Below are positions 17,359 through 25,707 of a stretch of DNA of 64,000 nt, in pieces; position 1 is the stretch's first letter, and each line of letters begins with the position of its first letter. Origin of the DNA: Panacagrimonas perspica. Its GTDB lineage: Bacteria > Pseudomonadota > Gammaproteobacteria > Nevskiales > Nevskiaceae. The stretch is from positions 248,001-312,000 of the forward strand of contig NZ_SOBT01000010.1 in assembly GCF_004364935.1 (NCBI RefSeq), read 5' to 3'. The position numbers and the translations under genes are program-made. The notes beneath the pieces are model-generated. The model saw only the letters and a list, made by a program, of their open reading frames with translations. It made no database searches and was not told the DNA's origin.

Positions 17359-17784
17359 TTATTTCGGCGTCGGCAGCGCATAGCTGCCGGTGGCATGCGC
17401 AACCAGCGCCGGATCGTCGCCGCAGCGCAGCTTGACCTCCATCACGGCGATCTTGCGGCCGAGCTTGAGCAGCGTGGCCTCGGCGTGCACGTCGGCCGCC
17501 AGGCCCTTGTTGACGAAGTTGAGATTCAGGTTCGACGTCACCGCCATCAGCTGCGGACCGGTGTGCGACAGCACCAGCGCGTACATCGCCAGATCCGCGG
17601 TCGTGAACAGGGCCGGTCCGGAGATGACGTTGCCCGGCCGCAGCATCCAGTTGCGGAACGGCATGTGCGCACGCAGATAGCCGTGCTGCAGCTCGTCGAT
17701 GGCGAAGAACGGCGTGTCCGCCTTGAAGCCCGCCGTGATCAGCCGGATCACCTCGGGCGCCTGCATCACCAGTTTCAGATCCAT
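17359..17784 (-). CDS. PaaI/hotdog-fold thioesterase family protein
   Basis: The 141-residue product has the hotdog pattern of PaaI-type thioesterases: MPFRNWMLRPGNVISGPALFTTADLAMYALV (about residues 42-72) covers the central helix, and VTSNLNLNFVNKGLAADVHAEATLLKLGRKIAVMEV the following strands. A hydrolytic role on an acyl-CoA or aryl-CoA thioester is expected. The ATG at 17784 overlaps the end of the upstream TauE/SafE gene by 10 bases, so the two are translationally coupled. Confidence 0.85.
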   Translation of the reverse strand: MDLKLVMQAPEVIRLITAGFKADTPFFAIDELQHGYLRAHMPFRNWMLRPGNVISGPALFTTADLAMYALVLSHTGPQLMAVTSNLNLNFVNKGLAADVHAEATLLKLGRKIAVMEVKLRCGDDPALVAHATGSYALPTPK

Positions 17785-18515
17785 CCGAATCCCCGTGCCG
17801 CGTCGAAGAGCAGCTTGATCGAGAGTATGCCGAGGATGGCCTTGAACAGGCCGGCGAAGCGCTCCTCGCTGATCCGCCCGTTGAGGTGCTTGCCGGTCCA
17901 TGTGCCGGCGACGACGGCCACACACAGCGGCACCAGCAGAGCCGGACGCGCCAGCGCGCTGTAGCCGACGAAGCCGTACGCGATCACGCGCATGCCATGT
18001 CCGATCACCTGGGTGAAGGCCAGCGTGGCGATGGTGGTCTCCTTTCTCCACTCCGGCCGCAGGAACAGCCGCCCGACGAAGAGCCCGGTGGCGCCCACGA
18101 ACATGCCGATGCTGCCGTTGAGCAGGCCGGCCAGGACGAACGAGGGCCGCGGCGGCAGCGGAGCAGCGCCGTCGCGCGTGGGCACCAGCGACGCCAGGAT
18201 CAGGCCCGCGAGGATCAATCGCACGACATCGGAATTCACATCCTCGGCGAATGGCGCGAGCAGGAACGTCGCCGGGACGAGCGCCAGCGCGAACCACGCG
18301 GCGCCGTGCCATTCCACGTGCCGGACGTAGGCGATCGTGCGCGAGCTGTTGGAGACGAATTGCACTGCCGCGAACAGCGGCACGGCTTCCACCGGCGTCA
18401 GGCCCAGCGCGAAGAACACGCCGATCAGGATCGTTCCACCGCCCATGCCGGCCAGACCCGACAGTGCGGAAGTGAGAAAGGCGAAGACGGTGAGCGTCAG
18501 GGCGAGTGGGTCCAC
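17775..18515 (-). CDS. TauE/SafE family sulfite/organosulfonate exporter-like membrane protein
   Basis: The 246-residue integral membrane protein has about eight hydrophobic segments. The start FAFLTSALSGLAGMGGGTIL and the matching second-half stretch LAGLLNGSIGMFVGATG are the paired glycine-rich repeats of this family. Members export sulfite, sulfoacetate or similar anions, but many have other or unknown substrates. The only suitable start is a GTG at 18515. It overlaps the downstream thioesterase gene. Confidence 0.9.
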   Translation of the reverse strand: MDPLALTLTVFAFLTSALSGLAGMGGGTILIGVFFALGLTPVEAVPLFAAVQFVSNSSRTIAYVRHVEWHGAAWFALALVPATFLLAPFAEDVNSDVVRLILAGLILASLVPTRDGAAPLPPRPSFVLAGLLNGSIGMFVGATGLFVGRLFLRPEWRKETTIATLAFTQVIGHGMRVIAYGFVGYSALARPALLVPLCVAVVAGTWTGKHLNGRISEERFAGLFKAILGILSIKLLFDAARGFGWI

Positions 18516-18547
18516 CGGCGGATTATCGCCGGAGCGCGCCGTCCTCC

Positions 18548-18615
18548 GTAGCCCGGACGAAGTCCGGGCCTCTTGCTCGCCGACGAGGCGAAACCCCGGA
18601 CCGCGTCCGGGCTAC
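18548..18615. repeat. REP/BIME-like element, copy f
   Basis: The left arm is standard; the right arm has a CGC triloop in place of TTC but keeps its stem. Its GCTAC end contains the TAG stop of mgtE (18612-18614 on the minus strand). It lies 32 bases upstream of the TauE/SafE start. Confidence 0.9.
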
Positions 18616-19796
18616 AACACCAAGGTCGTGGCCAGGAACAGCATCAGGCCCATGCCCGCGATGTCCGTTCCCGTCGTCAGGAAAATGCTCGACGCCGTCG
18701 CCGGGTCGGCGCCGAAGCGGCGCAGCGTGATCGGCACCAGCACGCCGAACATGCCGGACATCATGCAGCTGCCGACCATGGCCAGGACGATCACCAGGCC
18801 CAGCAGCATCGCGTCCGCGTTGCCGCCGCGACTCGCGGTCCACCACATCGCCAGACCGGCGACGACGCCGGTGAACAGCCCGTTCATCGCACCCAGCATG
18901 ACCTCCTTGCGCACCAGTCCCGCCACCGGGAATTTCTCGATGTCGCCAAGCGTGATGCCGCGCAGCGTGATCGCCAGCGCCTGGCAGCCGGTATTGCCGC
19001 TCTGGCCGGCGAGGATCGGCAGGAACGCGGCCAGCGCGACGATCTGCGAGATCGTGCCTTCGAACATGCTCACGACGAAGCCGGCCAGGAAGGCCGTCAG
19101 CAGGTTCACCTGGAGCCAGGGATGCCGCATCCGGAAAGCGCTCCAGAAGGTCGTCGCGAGCCGCTCCTCCTTGTCGACACCGACCATCTGACCCGACTGT
19201 GCGCTGATTTCCATGGCCTGGCGTTCGAACAGGCGCCAGCCGCGGATGACGCCGACGACGTGCTGCTCGCTGTCCACGACCGGGTAGACCGGATAGTGAC
19301 GATGCAGCGCCGCCTTGATCGCGTCCGTCACTTCCATGTCGACCGGGATCGCGAACGGATCCGGCAGCATCACCTCGGCCAGCGTCTCTTCCGGCTCGGC
19401 GAGCAACAGATCGCGAAAGACGATCATGCCGATCAGCCGGTCGTCGACGCCGGTGACGTACAGGTAGGTGATCTGCTGCGGCGTCGCATGCGCGCGCAGG
19501 AACGCGACGGCGTCGGCCACCGTGGTCGCCGCCGGCAGCAACGCCAGCGCGGGCTCCATCATTTCGTGGACGGTACCTTCGACTTCCTCCGCCATCTCTT
19601 CCGCCGCCTGGCGGCGCAGTTCGGGCGGCAGGTGCGTCTGGATGCGATCGGCCAGATCCTGCGGCAGATCCGCCAGCACCTCGCCGACGCGTTCGGGTGT
19701 CTCGCGGCTCAACAACTGCGCGGCATCGAGTGGAACACGGCCGCGAACGGCGCGTACCAGCCGCGCAAGATCGGCCTGATCGGATGACTCACTCAT
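18612..19796 (-). CDS. mgtE: Magnesium transporter MgtE family
   Basis: The 394-residue product has a shortened N-terminal helical domain (PERVGEVLADLPQDLADRI, about residues 35-60), a pair of CBS domains (about 105-225, including YLYVTGVDDRLIGMIVFRDLL and YPVVDSEQHVVGVI), and a five-helix membrane domain with the family stretch LPILAGQSGNTGCQA lining the pore. It should form a Mg2+ channel in the inner membrane, gated by Mg2+ bound to the cytoplasmic domain. The ATG at 19796 is chosen; an upstream TTG reading is unlikely. No M-box-like leader is evident. Confidence 0.93.
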   Translation of the reverse strand: MSESSDQADLARLVRAVRGRVPLDAAQLLSRETPERVGEVLADLPQDLADRIQTHLPPELRRQAAEEMAEEVEGTVHEMMEPALALLPAATTVADAVAFLRAHATPQQITYLYVTGVDDRLIGMIVFRDLLLAEPEETLAEVMLPDPFAIPVDMEVTDAIKAALHRHYPVYPVVDSEQHVVGVIRGWRLFERQAMEISAQSGQMVGVDKEERLATTFWSAFRMRHPWLQVNLLTAFLAGFVVSMFEGTISQIVALAAFLPILAGQSGNTGCQALAITLRGITLGDIEKFPVAGLVRKEVMLGAMNGLFTGVVAGLAMWWTASRGGNADAMLLGLVIVLAMVGSCMMSGMFGVLVPITLRRFGADPATASSIFLTTGTDIAGMGLMLFLATTLVL

Positions 19797-20037
19797 CTGG
19801 AATTCCGGTGGGGCATACGAAGACAACCCCGATCATGTTCGCCAAGGGTCGAAGGTGACAAGCGATATCGGCCGCGCATTCGCGCCGGCGCTGCGTGCCG
19901 CCGTGCTGCGACCAGGGCGCTCGACGCCGGGTTTGCCGGCCTGCAGCGACCAGAAAGAGTCCGACGGCTTCTCGTGCGGCGACTCGCACGGAACGCGGGC
20001 GTCGAGGCACACTTTGTTCCGACGACGGGGGATCGCC

Positions 20038-20640
20038 ATGAAACTGTTCGCGATGACGGGTTCCGGGAACTGCTGGAAGGCCGCGACGTTGATGGAGCAG
20101 CTCGGCATCGCGTTCGAGTGGATCGAAGTCGACGTGGTCGGCGGCGCCACCCGCACGCCGGCGTTTCTCGCACGCAATCCGAACGGCAAAGTCCCGCTGC
20201 TGGAAATCCGGCCGGGGCAGTACCTCGCGGAATCCAACGCGATGCTGTGCTACCTCGCGGAAGGATCGCCGCTGCTTCCGAAGGAGCGCTACGCGCGTGC
20301 CAAGGTGCTCGAGTGGATGTTCTTCGAGCAGTACTCGCACGAGCCGTACATCGCCACCGTGCGCTACTGGGTGAAGTTCCTCGGCAAGCGCGACGAATGG
20401 AAGGAGAAGATCGCAACAGCGATGGAGCGCGGCCACGCCGCATTCGGCGTCATGGAACGCCAGCTGCAGCATCAGCCGTTTCTTGCCGGCGACGCCTACT
20501 CCGTCGCGGACATCGCGCTGTTCGCCTACACGCACGTCGCCGACGAAGGTGGCTACGAGCTGACGAAGTATCCGGGCGTGCGCGACTGGCTGGCACGCGT
20601 CGCCGCGCGGCCCGGGTTCAGGGCCATGCGCGAAGGCTGA
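20038..20640 (+). CDS. Glutathione S-transferase family protein
   Basis: The 200-residue product shows a thioredoxin-like N-domain (residues 1-77, with NPNGKVPLLEI and the glutathione-contact LAESNAMLCYLAEG) and an all-helical C-domain with FLAGDAYSVADIALFAYTHV. It probably conjugates glutathione or reduces a glutathionyl substrate in the cytoplasm. GGGGATC precedes the ATG, which starts the usual KLF strand. A convergent MAPEG gene follows, a membrane family that includes glutathione-dependent enzymes. Confidence 0.92.
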   Translation: MKLFAMTGSGNCWKAATLMEQLGIAFEWIEVDVVGGATRTPAFLARNPNGKVPLLEIRPGQYLAESNAMLCYLAEGSPLLPKERYARAKVLEWMFFEQYSHEPYIATVRYWVKFLGKRDEWKEKIATAMERGHAAFGVMERQLQHQPFLAGDAYSVADIALFAYTHVADEGGYELTKYPGVRDWLARVAARPGFRAMREG

Positions 20641-20647
20641 GCGGAAT

Positions 20648-20699
20648 CCCGGACTTCGTCCGGGCTACGACGGCCCTGGTAGCCCGGACGAAGTCCGGG
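20648..20699. repeat. REP-like element, copy g, arms in inside-out order
   Basis: The two arms are present but swapped: CCCGGAC/TTC/GTCCGGG with CTAC (20648-20668) comes first, then GTAG with CCCGGAC/GAA/GTCCGGG (20679-20699), only 10 bases apart. It lies 7 bases after the GST stop and 8 bases before the convergent MAPEG stop. Confidence 0.88.
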
Positions 20700-20707
20700 A
20701 CCCAACG

Positions 20708-21133
20708 TCAGAACACTCGCATTGCCGCCCGGGCCGTCAACGCGAACAGCACCAGCGACGACAGCGCGAACAAAGCGAAGCGCGGCAGGATCTGGTTGAC
20801 CAGCGCCTGCCAGAGACTGTGCACCACGCGCAGGCCGACATAGGTCCAGGCCAGCGCCAGGCTCACCTGCGAGGTATCGCCGAGCACCGCCAGGCTGATC
20901 GCGACCGCGTAGAAGAGCTGCGGCTGCTCCAGCAGATGGTTGTAGTTGTCGGCCTTCCACCGGACCTGCGGCGGCAATGTCGCCATCTGTTCGCCGCGCG
21001 GCGCATTGCCGTCGAGCACCATCTTCGAAGCCTTGATCGCCGGAATGCGCGTGACATACATCCACGCCCACATCACGGCGCCCCAGATCACCAGGGCGAT
21101 CACGGGCGCAAGCAGCGGGAACTGGGGATTCAT
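20708..21133 (-). CDS. MAPEG family membrane protein
   Basis: The 141-residue product has four membrane segments with the MAPEG layout: a charged loop containing NAPRGEQMATLP, the family-specific RWKADNYNHLLEQPQLFYAV, and LAWTYVGLRVVHSLWQ in the third segment. Members are membrane-bound eicosanoid/glutathione-metabolism enzymes; bacterial versions are mostly uncharacterised. The ATG at 21133 begins the first helix directly. The gene is convergent with a GST gene, both possibly concerned with glutathione-linked detoxification (inference). Confidence 0.9.
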   Translation of the reverse strand: MNPQFPLLAPVIALVIWGAVMWAWMYVTRIPAIKASKMVLDGNAPRGEQMATLPPQVRWKADNYNHLLEQPQLFYAVAISLAVLGDTSQVSLALAWTYVGLRVVHSLWQALVNQILPRFALFALSSLVLFALTARAAMRVF

Positions 21134-21225
21134 GGCGGGCTCCGGGCCGGGAAGGTGCCGCATTCTGCGCCGCGAAGTGGCGGCGGATCGAGGGCCGGGA
21201 CCCCGCCCCGGACGCCGCGCGCGAA

Positions 21226-22257
21226 CTAGTGCAACTGGAACGCCGGCATCACGTGCTGACTGAACAGTTCCACCGAGTGCGTCACCTGCTCCACCGTCAG
21301 ATCGCCGAACGCGAACCACGACACCAGGTAGCTCATCGTCGTGCGCTCGGCCTCGGCGAGCACGAAGCGCAACACGGTCTCCGGCGAGCCGGCGATGCCG
21401 TTCCCCACCGCCTCGACCTCGTCCCAGGTCTCCGGGTACAGCGCGGCGATCGGCGGAAAGGCGATGCGCACCGAGGTGCCGCTGTCACGCCACAGCCGGT
21501 CGAAGCTGTCGACCCACTTCGCATACGCGCGTCGCGCCAGGGCCTTGGCCTCGGCGTCGGTATCGGCCACGACGACGTGGCGACTGACGCCAATCAGCGG
21601 CAGGCGCTCGATCGGCTTGCCCAGCTTCGCCCATTCCGCACGGTAACGCTCGGCGATGTGACGCGCGCCCTCATCGAGCGCCAGCGTGACGATGTTGACG
21701 TCGTTGGCCGCGGCCCAGGCCGTGGTGTCGGGCGACAGCACGCCGTACCAGAGCTCCGGATGCGGCTGCTGCAGCGGCTTGAGCGTGATCGGCACCTGAT
21801 CGAACTGATAGTGCCGGCCCTGGTACGTGAGGCGGTCCTCGCGGAAACCCTTCATCAGGATCTCGAAGGCCTCCACGTACATCTCCTGCGCCTTGGACAG
21901 ATCCACGCCGAACAGCTTGAGCTCGTGCGGCGACACGCCGCGCCCGACCCCCAGCATGAGCCGGCCATTGCTCATGTGATCGAGCATGCAGATCTCTTCG
22001 AGCAGCCGCAGCGGGTGATACATCGGCAGCATGTAAACCAGCGGCCCGATGCGCATGCGCCGAGTCCGTTGCGCGACGGCCGACAGCAACACGCTCGGCG
22101 ACGGCGCGTAACCCAGCGGCGTGCCGTGATGCTCGGCCACGTGATAGCCGTGGATGCCACAGCGGTCGTACACCTCGGCCAGGCGCAGACGCGCCTCGAG
22201 GTGCTCGCCCAGCGGCAGGCCACTGGCATCCACGTGGTCGAAGGCCCCGAATTTCAT
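21226..22257 (-). CDS. LLM class (luciferase-like) flavin-dependent monooxygenase
   Basis: The 343-residue product matches bacterial luciferase-like monooxygenases: FGAFDHVDASGLPLGEHLEARLRLAE at the start, YHVAEHHGTPLGYAPSPSV near residues 38-56, and MLDHMSNGRLMLGVGRGVSP near 92-111 are core signatures. Such proteins use reduced FMN or F420-like cofactors to oxygenate organic substrates; the substrate is unknown. No flavin reductase gene is adjacent. Downstream the MAPEG gene follows on the same strand after 92 bases. Confidence 0.9.
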   Translation of the reverse strand: MKFGAFDHVDASGLPLGEHLEARLRLAEVYDRCGIHGYHVAEHHGTPLGYAPSPSVLLSAVAQRTRRMRIGPLVYMLPMYHPLRLLEEICMLDHMSNGRLMLGVGRGVSPHELKLFGVDLSKAQEMYVEAFEILMKGFREDRLTYQGRHYQFDQVPITLKPLQQPHPELWYGVLSPDTTAWAAANDVNIVTLALDEGARHIAERYRAEWAKLGKPIERLPLIGVSRHVVVADTDAEAKALARRAYAKWVDSFDRLWRDSGTSVRIAFPPIAALYPETWDEVEAVGNGIAGSPETVLRFVLAEAERTTMSYLVSWFAFGDLTVEQVTHSVELFSQHVMPAFQLH

Positions 22258-22443
22258 CGCGCGCTTCTCCCTTCATTCCGTCATCGATCGGGAGCGAGCA
22301 TGCGCCACCGCGTACCTGCCGCGGATCCGGCTGGAACCGGATTGACGGCGGCACGGCGGCGTGACGCGTGCCGCACATGAACGCCACGAACCGACCGGCC
22401 GCGGCTAGACTTGCGAAAGGCCTTGATGGGAGAGGGTGAAGGC

Positions 22444-23043
22444 ATGAAACGACGGGTGATCCTGATCGCGTGTGCGATGGCGCTGAGTTCCTGCGCCCAG
22501 ATCACGGTGAATCATTACCTGCCCTCCGGCGCGGGCGAGTTGCGCAACCGCTCGCTGTGCACCCTGGGTCTGCGCGACGAACTCGAGGTTCCGCTGGGGC
22601 CCAGCATCAAGGTGCGGGTCTGGGGCGGGGATCCGGATACCACGTCGCTCTCGGCACGCGTGCAGTTCCTGGTGCCCGAAGGCCAGACGATGCGCCTGAC
22701 GTCCAACCGCTTCCTGCTCTTCACCAAGGCGGCGGCGGAACCTGCCGAGCTCTTCACGACCGGCATCACGACGGCCTGCCCCGCCGGTGTCGCGTCCTGT
22801 CGCACACGGCTGGCGCCTACCGACTGGCTCGAGGGCGGCCTGATGCCGGCCGCCAATGTGCTGGTGGCGCCCGAGCCCAAGACCTACCGGATGGACGTGG
22901 CCGTCCCGGTCCCGCCGGGCGAGACGTACACCCTCAAGCTGCCCGATGTGGAACTGACCGGCCGCGTCGTGCCGGGCCCGACGGTGCGCTTCGACAAGAC
23001 CGCTGCCACGGCCGCCACCAATCTGGGCGTCTGCCAGGGCTGA
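22444..23043 (+). CDS. Hypothetical lipoprotein
   Basis: The 199-residue product starts MKRRVILIACAMALSSCAQI, a signal peptide with lipobox LSSC (Cys at residue 17), so it is likely lipid-anchored in the envelope. The mature part is rich in beta-strand-like stretches (FLVPEGQTMRLTSNRFLLF, YRMDVAVPVPPGETYTLKLP), and three further cysteines near residues 118-124 and one at 197 could form disulfides. I do not recognise the family. GAGGGTGAAGG precedes the chosen ATG. It is divergent from the luciferase-like gene. Confidence 0.72.
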   Translation: MKRRVILIACAMALSSCAQITVNHYLPSGAGELRNRSLCTLGLRDELEVPLGPSIKVRVWGGDPDTTSLSARVQFLVPEGQTMRLTSNRFLLFTKAAAEPAELFTTGITTACPAGVASCRTRLAPTDWLEGGLMPAANVLVAPEPKTYRMDVAVPVPPGETYTLKLPDVELTGRVVPGPTVRFDKTAATAATNLGVCQG

Positions 23044-23078
23044 GGACACGGACCCGATCGCGGGTCCGGTCCATCCCG

Positions 23079-23357
23079 TCAGCGCGCGGTTTCCTTGTTG
23101 CGCTGCTCGGCGTCGGTCATCAGGCGCTCGTACTCCGCACCGGCGACACTCAGGCAGTCCTGCTTCGCGGCTGCCGGCAACGATTGGCACTCCCGCTCCG
23201 CAGCTGCCCGCGCAGCCGCCACCTTGCGCTCCTGAGCACGCAGGCCCGGGTCGGGCATCGGCTCGGGTGACGAGCGATCGCAGGCCGACACCAGCCAGGC
23301 CGCCGCGACGAGCCATCCAAGGCCGGCGATCGAGGCAAGACGAGGGGATGGCGCCAT
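23079..23357 (-). CDS. Small hypothetical lipoprotein with Cys pair
   Basis: The 92-residue product has a signal peptide with lipobox VSAC (Cys at about 26), then a charged, probably helical region (ERKVAAARAAAEREC) and two cysteines about 12 residues apart. AGGAG lies 7 bases before the ATG, which supports the start. It is convergent with the preceding hypothetical lipoprotein gene (35 bases between stops). Function unknown. Confidence 0.7.
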   Translation of the reverse strand: MAPSPRLASIAGLGWLVAAAWLVSACDRSSPEPMPDPGLRAQERKVAAARAAAERECQSLPAAAKQDCLSVAGAEYERLMTDAEQRNKETAR

Positions 23358-23456
23358 GAGCAACTCCTGGAAATAGCGGGAGAAGGTCGCGGGAACAAGT
23401 TGCGTGCCCGGGTCGCCGATCCAGATGCCTCCGGCGCCGCCGCGCGTTATCGTGGA

Positions 23457-24203
23457 ATGGCCCGACTCGCCGGAAAACCCGCCTTGAACTACCCGCATCT
23501 GCGCTATCTCGCGATTCTCGGGGTCGTCTTCGGCGTCTTCTGGCTGGCCCTGGCGATCCATCCGTCCGATCGCCACGACTGGGCGCTGGAGAACGCGCTG
23601 GTGCTGGCCTTCGTCATCGGCCTGGCCGCGGGTTATCGGCAGTTCACGTTCTCGCGAATTTCCTACACGCTGATCTTCGCGTTCCTGTGTCTGCACACGA
23701 TCGGCGCGCACTACACCTATGCCGAAGTGCCTTACGACGCCGCGTGGAAGGCGCTCACCGGCTCGACGTTCAACGAGATGATGGGCTGGGAGCGCAATCA
23801 CTTCGACCGTCTCGTGCACTTCAGTTACGGCCTGCTGTTCGCCTATCCGCTGCGCGAGGTGTTTCTGCGCGTCGCGCAGGCGCGCGGCTTCTGGGGCTAC
23901 TTCCTGCCGCTGGATTTCACGCTGGCGACGTCGGCCCTGTTCGAGCTGTTCGAATGGGCGGCCGCCACGATCTTCGGGGGCGATCTGGGCGTGGCCTACC
24001 TGGGCACGCAGGGCGACGTCTGGGACGCGCACAAGGACATGCTGCTGGCCGGCATCGGCGCGACGGTGGCGATGACGATCACGGCGCTGATCAACTCACG
24101 CCTGCAGCGCGACTTCGCCCGCGAGTGGAGCGACAGCTTGCGCGTGAAGCAGGCGCAGCCACTGGGCGAGGACGAGATCGAGCGGATGCTCAATCAGCCT
24201 TAG
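23457..24203 (+). CDS. DUF2238 (YjdF-like) membrane protein
   Basis: The 248-residue product has about six hydrophobic segments and the DUF2238 core: FAFLCLHTIGAHYTYAEVP, NHFDRLVHFSYGLLFAYPLRE, and GTQGDVWDAHKDMLLAGIGA near the end, with conserved His/Asp residues that could bind a metal. It is longer than E. coli YjdF by an N-terminal extension and a charged C-terminal tail. The ATG at 23457 is preferred over an upstream TTG reading. Function unknown. Confidence 0.85.
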   Translation: MARLAGKPALNYPHLRYLAILGVVFGVFWLALAIHPSDRHDWALENALVLAFVIGLAAGYRQFTFSRISYTLIFAFLCLHTIGAHYTYAEVPYDAAWKALTGSTFNEMMGWERNHFDRLVHFSYGLLFAYPLREVFLRVAQARGFWGYFLPLDFTLATSALFELFEWAAATIFGGDLGVAYLGTQGDVWDAHKDMLLAGIGATVAMTITALINSRLQRDFAREWSDSLRVKQAQPLGEDEIERMLNQP

Positions 24204-24208
24204 TCATC

Positions 24209-24276
24209 GTAGCCCGGACGAAGTCCGGGAATGCCGCTCGCCGGTGAAGGGAAATCCCGGACTTCGTCCGGGCTAC
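24209..24276. repeat. REP/BIME-like element, copy h
   Basis: Standard arms with GAA and TTC loops. It begins 5 bases after the DUF2238 gene stop and ends 16 bases before the stop of the convergent DUF2058 gene, so it could act for both genes. Confidence 0.9.
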
Positions 24277-24292
24277 GGTCCGGCGGTTCGCG

Positions 24293-24859
24293 TCACCACA
24301 TCAGGTCGTCGGGAATCTTGTGATCGCGGTACGGATCGTCTTCGTCGGCCGGCGCTGATGCGCTCGACTCCGGAGCCGCCGTCACCTTGAGCCCGGCGTG
24401 CGGATCGCGCTCGACGATCTTCGCGGCGATGTCGGCCGGCACGATCTCGTAGCGGCCGTCGCAGCGCACGATCACCAGCGTCCCGGCGATCAGCTTTTCG
24501 CGCATCGGACGGTCCACCGGCAGACGGCGAACGCGCTTGTTGTCGACGAAATTGTAGAGCTCGTCGCTCTCGGTGATCTTGGGCACGCGGTGCTGCTCGA
24601 TGAGCTGCTTGACCTGGGCGCGGCGCGCCTTCTGGTCCTGCTTGTCCTGCAGCTTGCGATTGAGCTCGGCATCGCGCGCGGCCTTCTCGGCGGCCGCCTT
24701 CTGCTGCGCGATGACCCTCGGATCGGGCCCGGTCGGCGCCTTCTTGGTCTGCTCGCGGCGCTGATGGCGCTGCTCGCGGGTGAGCTGCTGTTGCTGCTGC
24801 GCCTTCTTCGGATCGAGCAGGCCGGCCTGCAGAAGCTGGTCGCGAAGGGAGAGACTCAT
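24293..24859 (-). CDS. DUF2058 family (YaiL-like) nucleoprotein
   Basis: The 188-residue product begins SLSLRDQLLQAGLLDPKKA, the conserved DUF2058 N-terminus, followed by a highly charged Gln/Lys/Arg coiled region (residues 20-95) and a globular end with YNFVDNKRVRRLPVDRPMRE and RYEIVPADIAAKIVERDP. The charged stretch suggests binding to nucleic acid or ribosomes; the family's exact function is not established. It faces the DUF6491-like gene across about 150 bases. Confidence 0.88.
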   Translation of the reverse strand: MSLSLRDQLLQAGLLDPKKAQQQQQLTREQRHQRREQTKKAPTGPDPRVIAQQKAAAEKAARDAELNRKLQDKQDQKARRAQVKQLIEQHRVPKITESDELYNFVDNKRVRRLPVDRPMREKLIAGTLVIVRCDGRYEIVPADIAAKIVERDPHAGLKVTAAPESSASAPADEDDPYRDHKIPDDLMW

Positions 24860-25009
24860 GGCGGGGGGACGGGTGTTGGCCGGGCGGGTGCCCATGCTCC
24901 GCACTCGCGTCCGACCGCGCAAGCCCGGTCGGCAGGTGCGGAACATGCGACACCGCGAGACAATGACGAGGTCGCTGCACGCGACGACCGTCCTCCTGGA
25001 GCTTTGACG

Positions 25010-25672
25010 ATGACCCGATTCCGTCCGACCCGCCGGCACAGCCTGGCCCTGGCGCTGGCTTTGACCGTGCTCGCCGCGGCGCCGCCCGCGAGTGCCGATG
25101 CCGATTCGCGACTGCGGGTGTTCGGTTACACGCGCATGGCACCGGTCGACACGGTGCCCGACAGCATCATCGACGACTGGAAGTATCTGGACGACCGCAA
25201 CGCGATGGTGTTCCGCGGCGGTCAGGCCTACCTCCTCGTGCTGACCAGCGCCTGCCCCGCGCTGCAGTCCGCCGGCGTCATCGGATTCAACGCGGCGCTC
25301 AGCGGGCTGGTGGCGACCAAGACGCTGATGGTCGGCAGCGGCAGTTCCGCGTCGCAGTGCGGTGTCGATCAGATCGTGCAGCTGCAGCGCTCCGGCGTGT
25401 TCCCGGTTCCTGCTCCGACTCCGCCGCCGCGTGCCCCTGCGCGTGCGCCGGCCCCGGCGAAGCCGCGCGCGGCGGCTCCTGCGCCAGCACCGGCTCCGGC
25501 TCCGGCTCCCGCTCCCGCTGAAGAAGCAGCACCGGTACCCACGCCGCCTCCGCCGCCGGCACCCGCCGCGCCTGCCGCGGAAGAACCGGAGGTCAAGTCC
25601 ACGACGCCGCCGCCGTCGCGCCCTCGCATCGATCCGCCGATCGCCACACCTCCGGGCGCAACGCCGCTGTAA
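25010..25672 (+). CDS. Secreted protein with DUF6491-like domain and Pro/Ala tail
   Basis: The 220-residue product has a signal peptide (hydrophobic residues 12-24, cleavage near ASA about 30), a small globular domain (about 32-125; SIIDDWKYLDDRNAMVFRGG and YLLVLTSACPAL with two cysteines) that resembles DUF6491, and a tail of about 90 residues made of Pro-Ala repeats and acidic patches. The tail probably spans the periplasm or cell wall. GGAG is 11-12 bases before the ATG. The DUF1460 gene follows after 35 bases and is likely co-transcribed. Confidence 0.75.
   Translation: MTRFRPTRRHSLALALALTVLAAAPPASADADSRLRVFGYTRMAPVDTVPDSIIDDWKYLDDRNAMVFRGGQAYLLVLTSACPALQSAGVIGFNAALSGLVATKTLMVGSGSSASQCGVDQIVQLQRSGVFPVPAPTPPPRAPARAPAPAKPRAAAPAPAPAPAPAPAPAEEAAPVPTPPPPPAPAAPAAEEPEVKSTTPPPSRPRIDPPIATPPGATPL
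25488..25519 (+). repeat. Hexanucleotide-type tandem repeat in coding sequence
   Basis: Tandem CCGGCT/CCCGCT units encode the Pro-Ala repeat of the tail domain. Copy number could vary by slippage in multiples of six without breaking the frame. Confidence 0.6.
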
Positions 25673-25707
25673 CGGGCACGCGGGTCCGCACGTCGGCGGA
25701 GCAGGCG

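Noticed and set aside
19797-20037. M-box-type magnesium riboswitch before mgtE
   Set aside because: The leader is short and shared with a divergent gene, and I could not find the conserved core.
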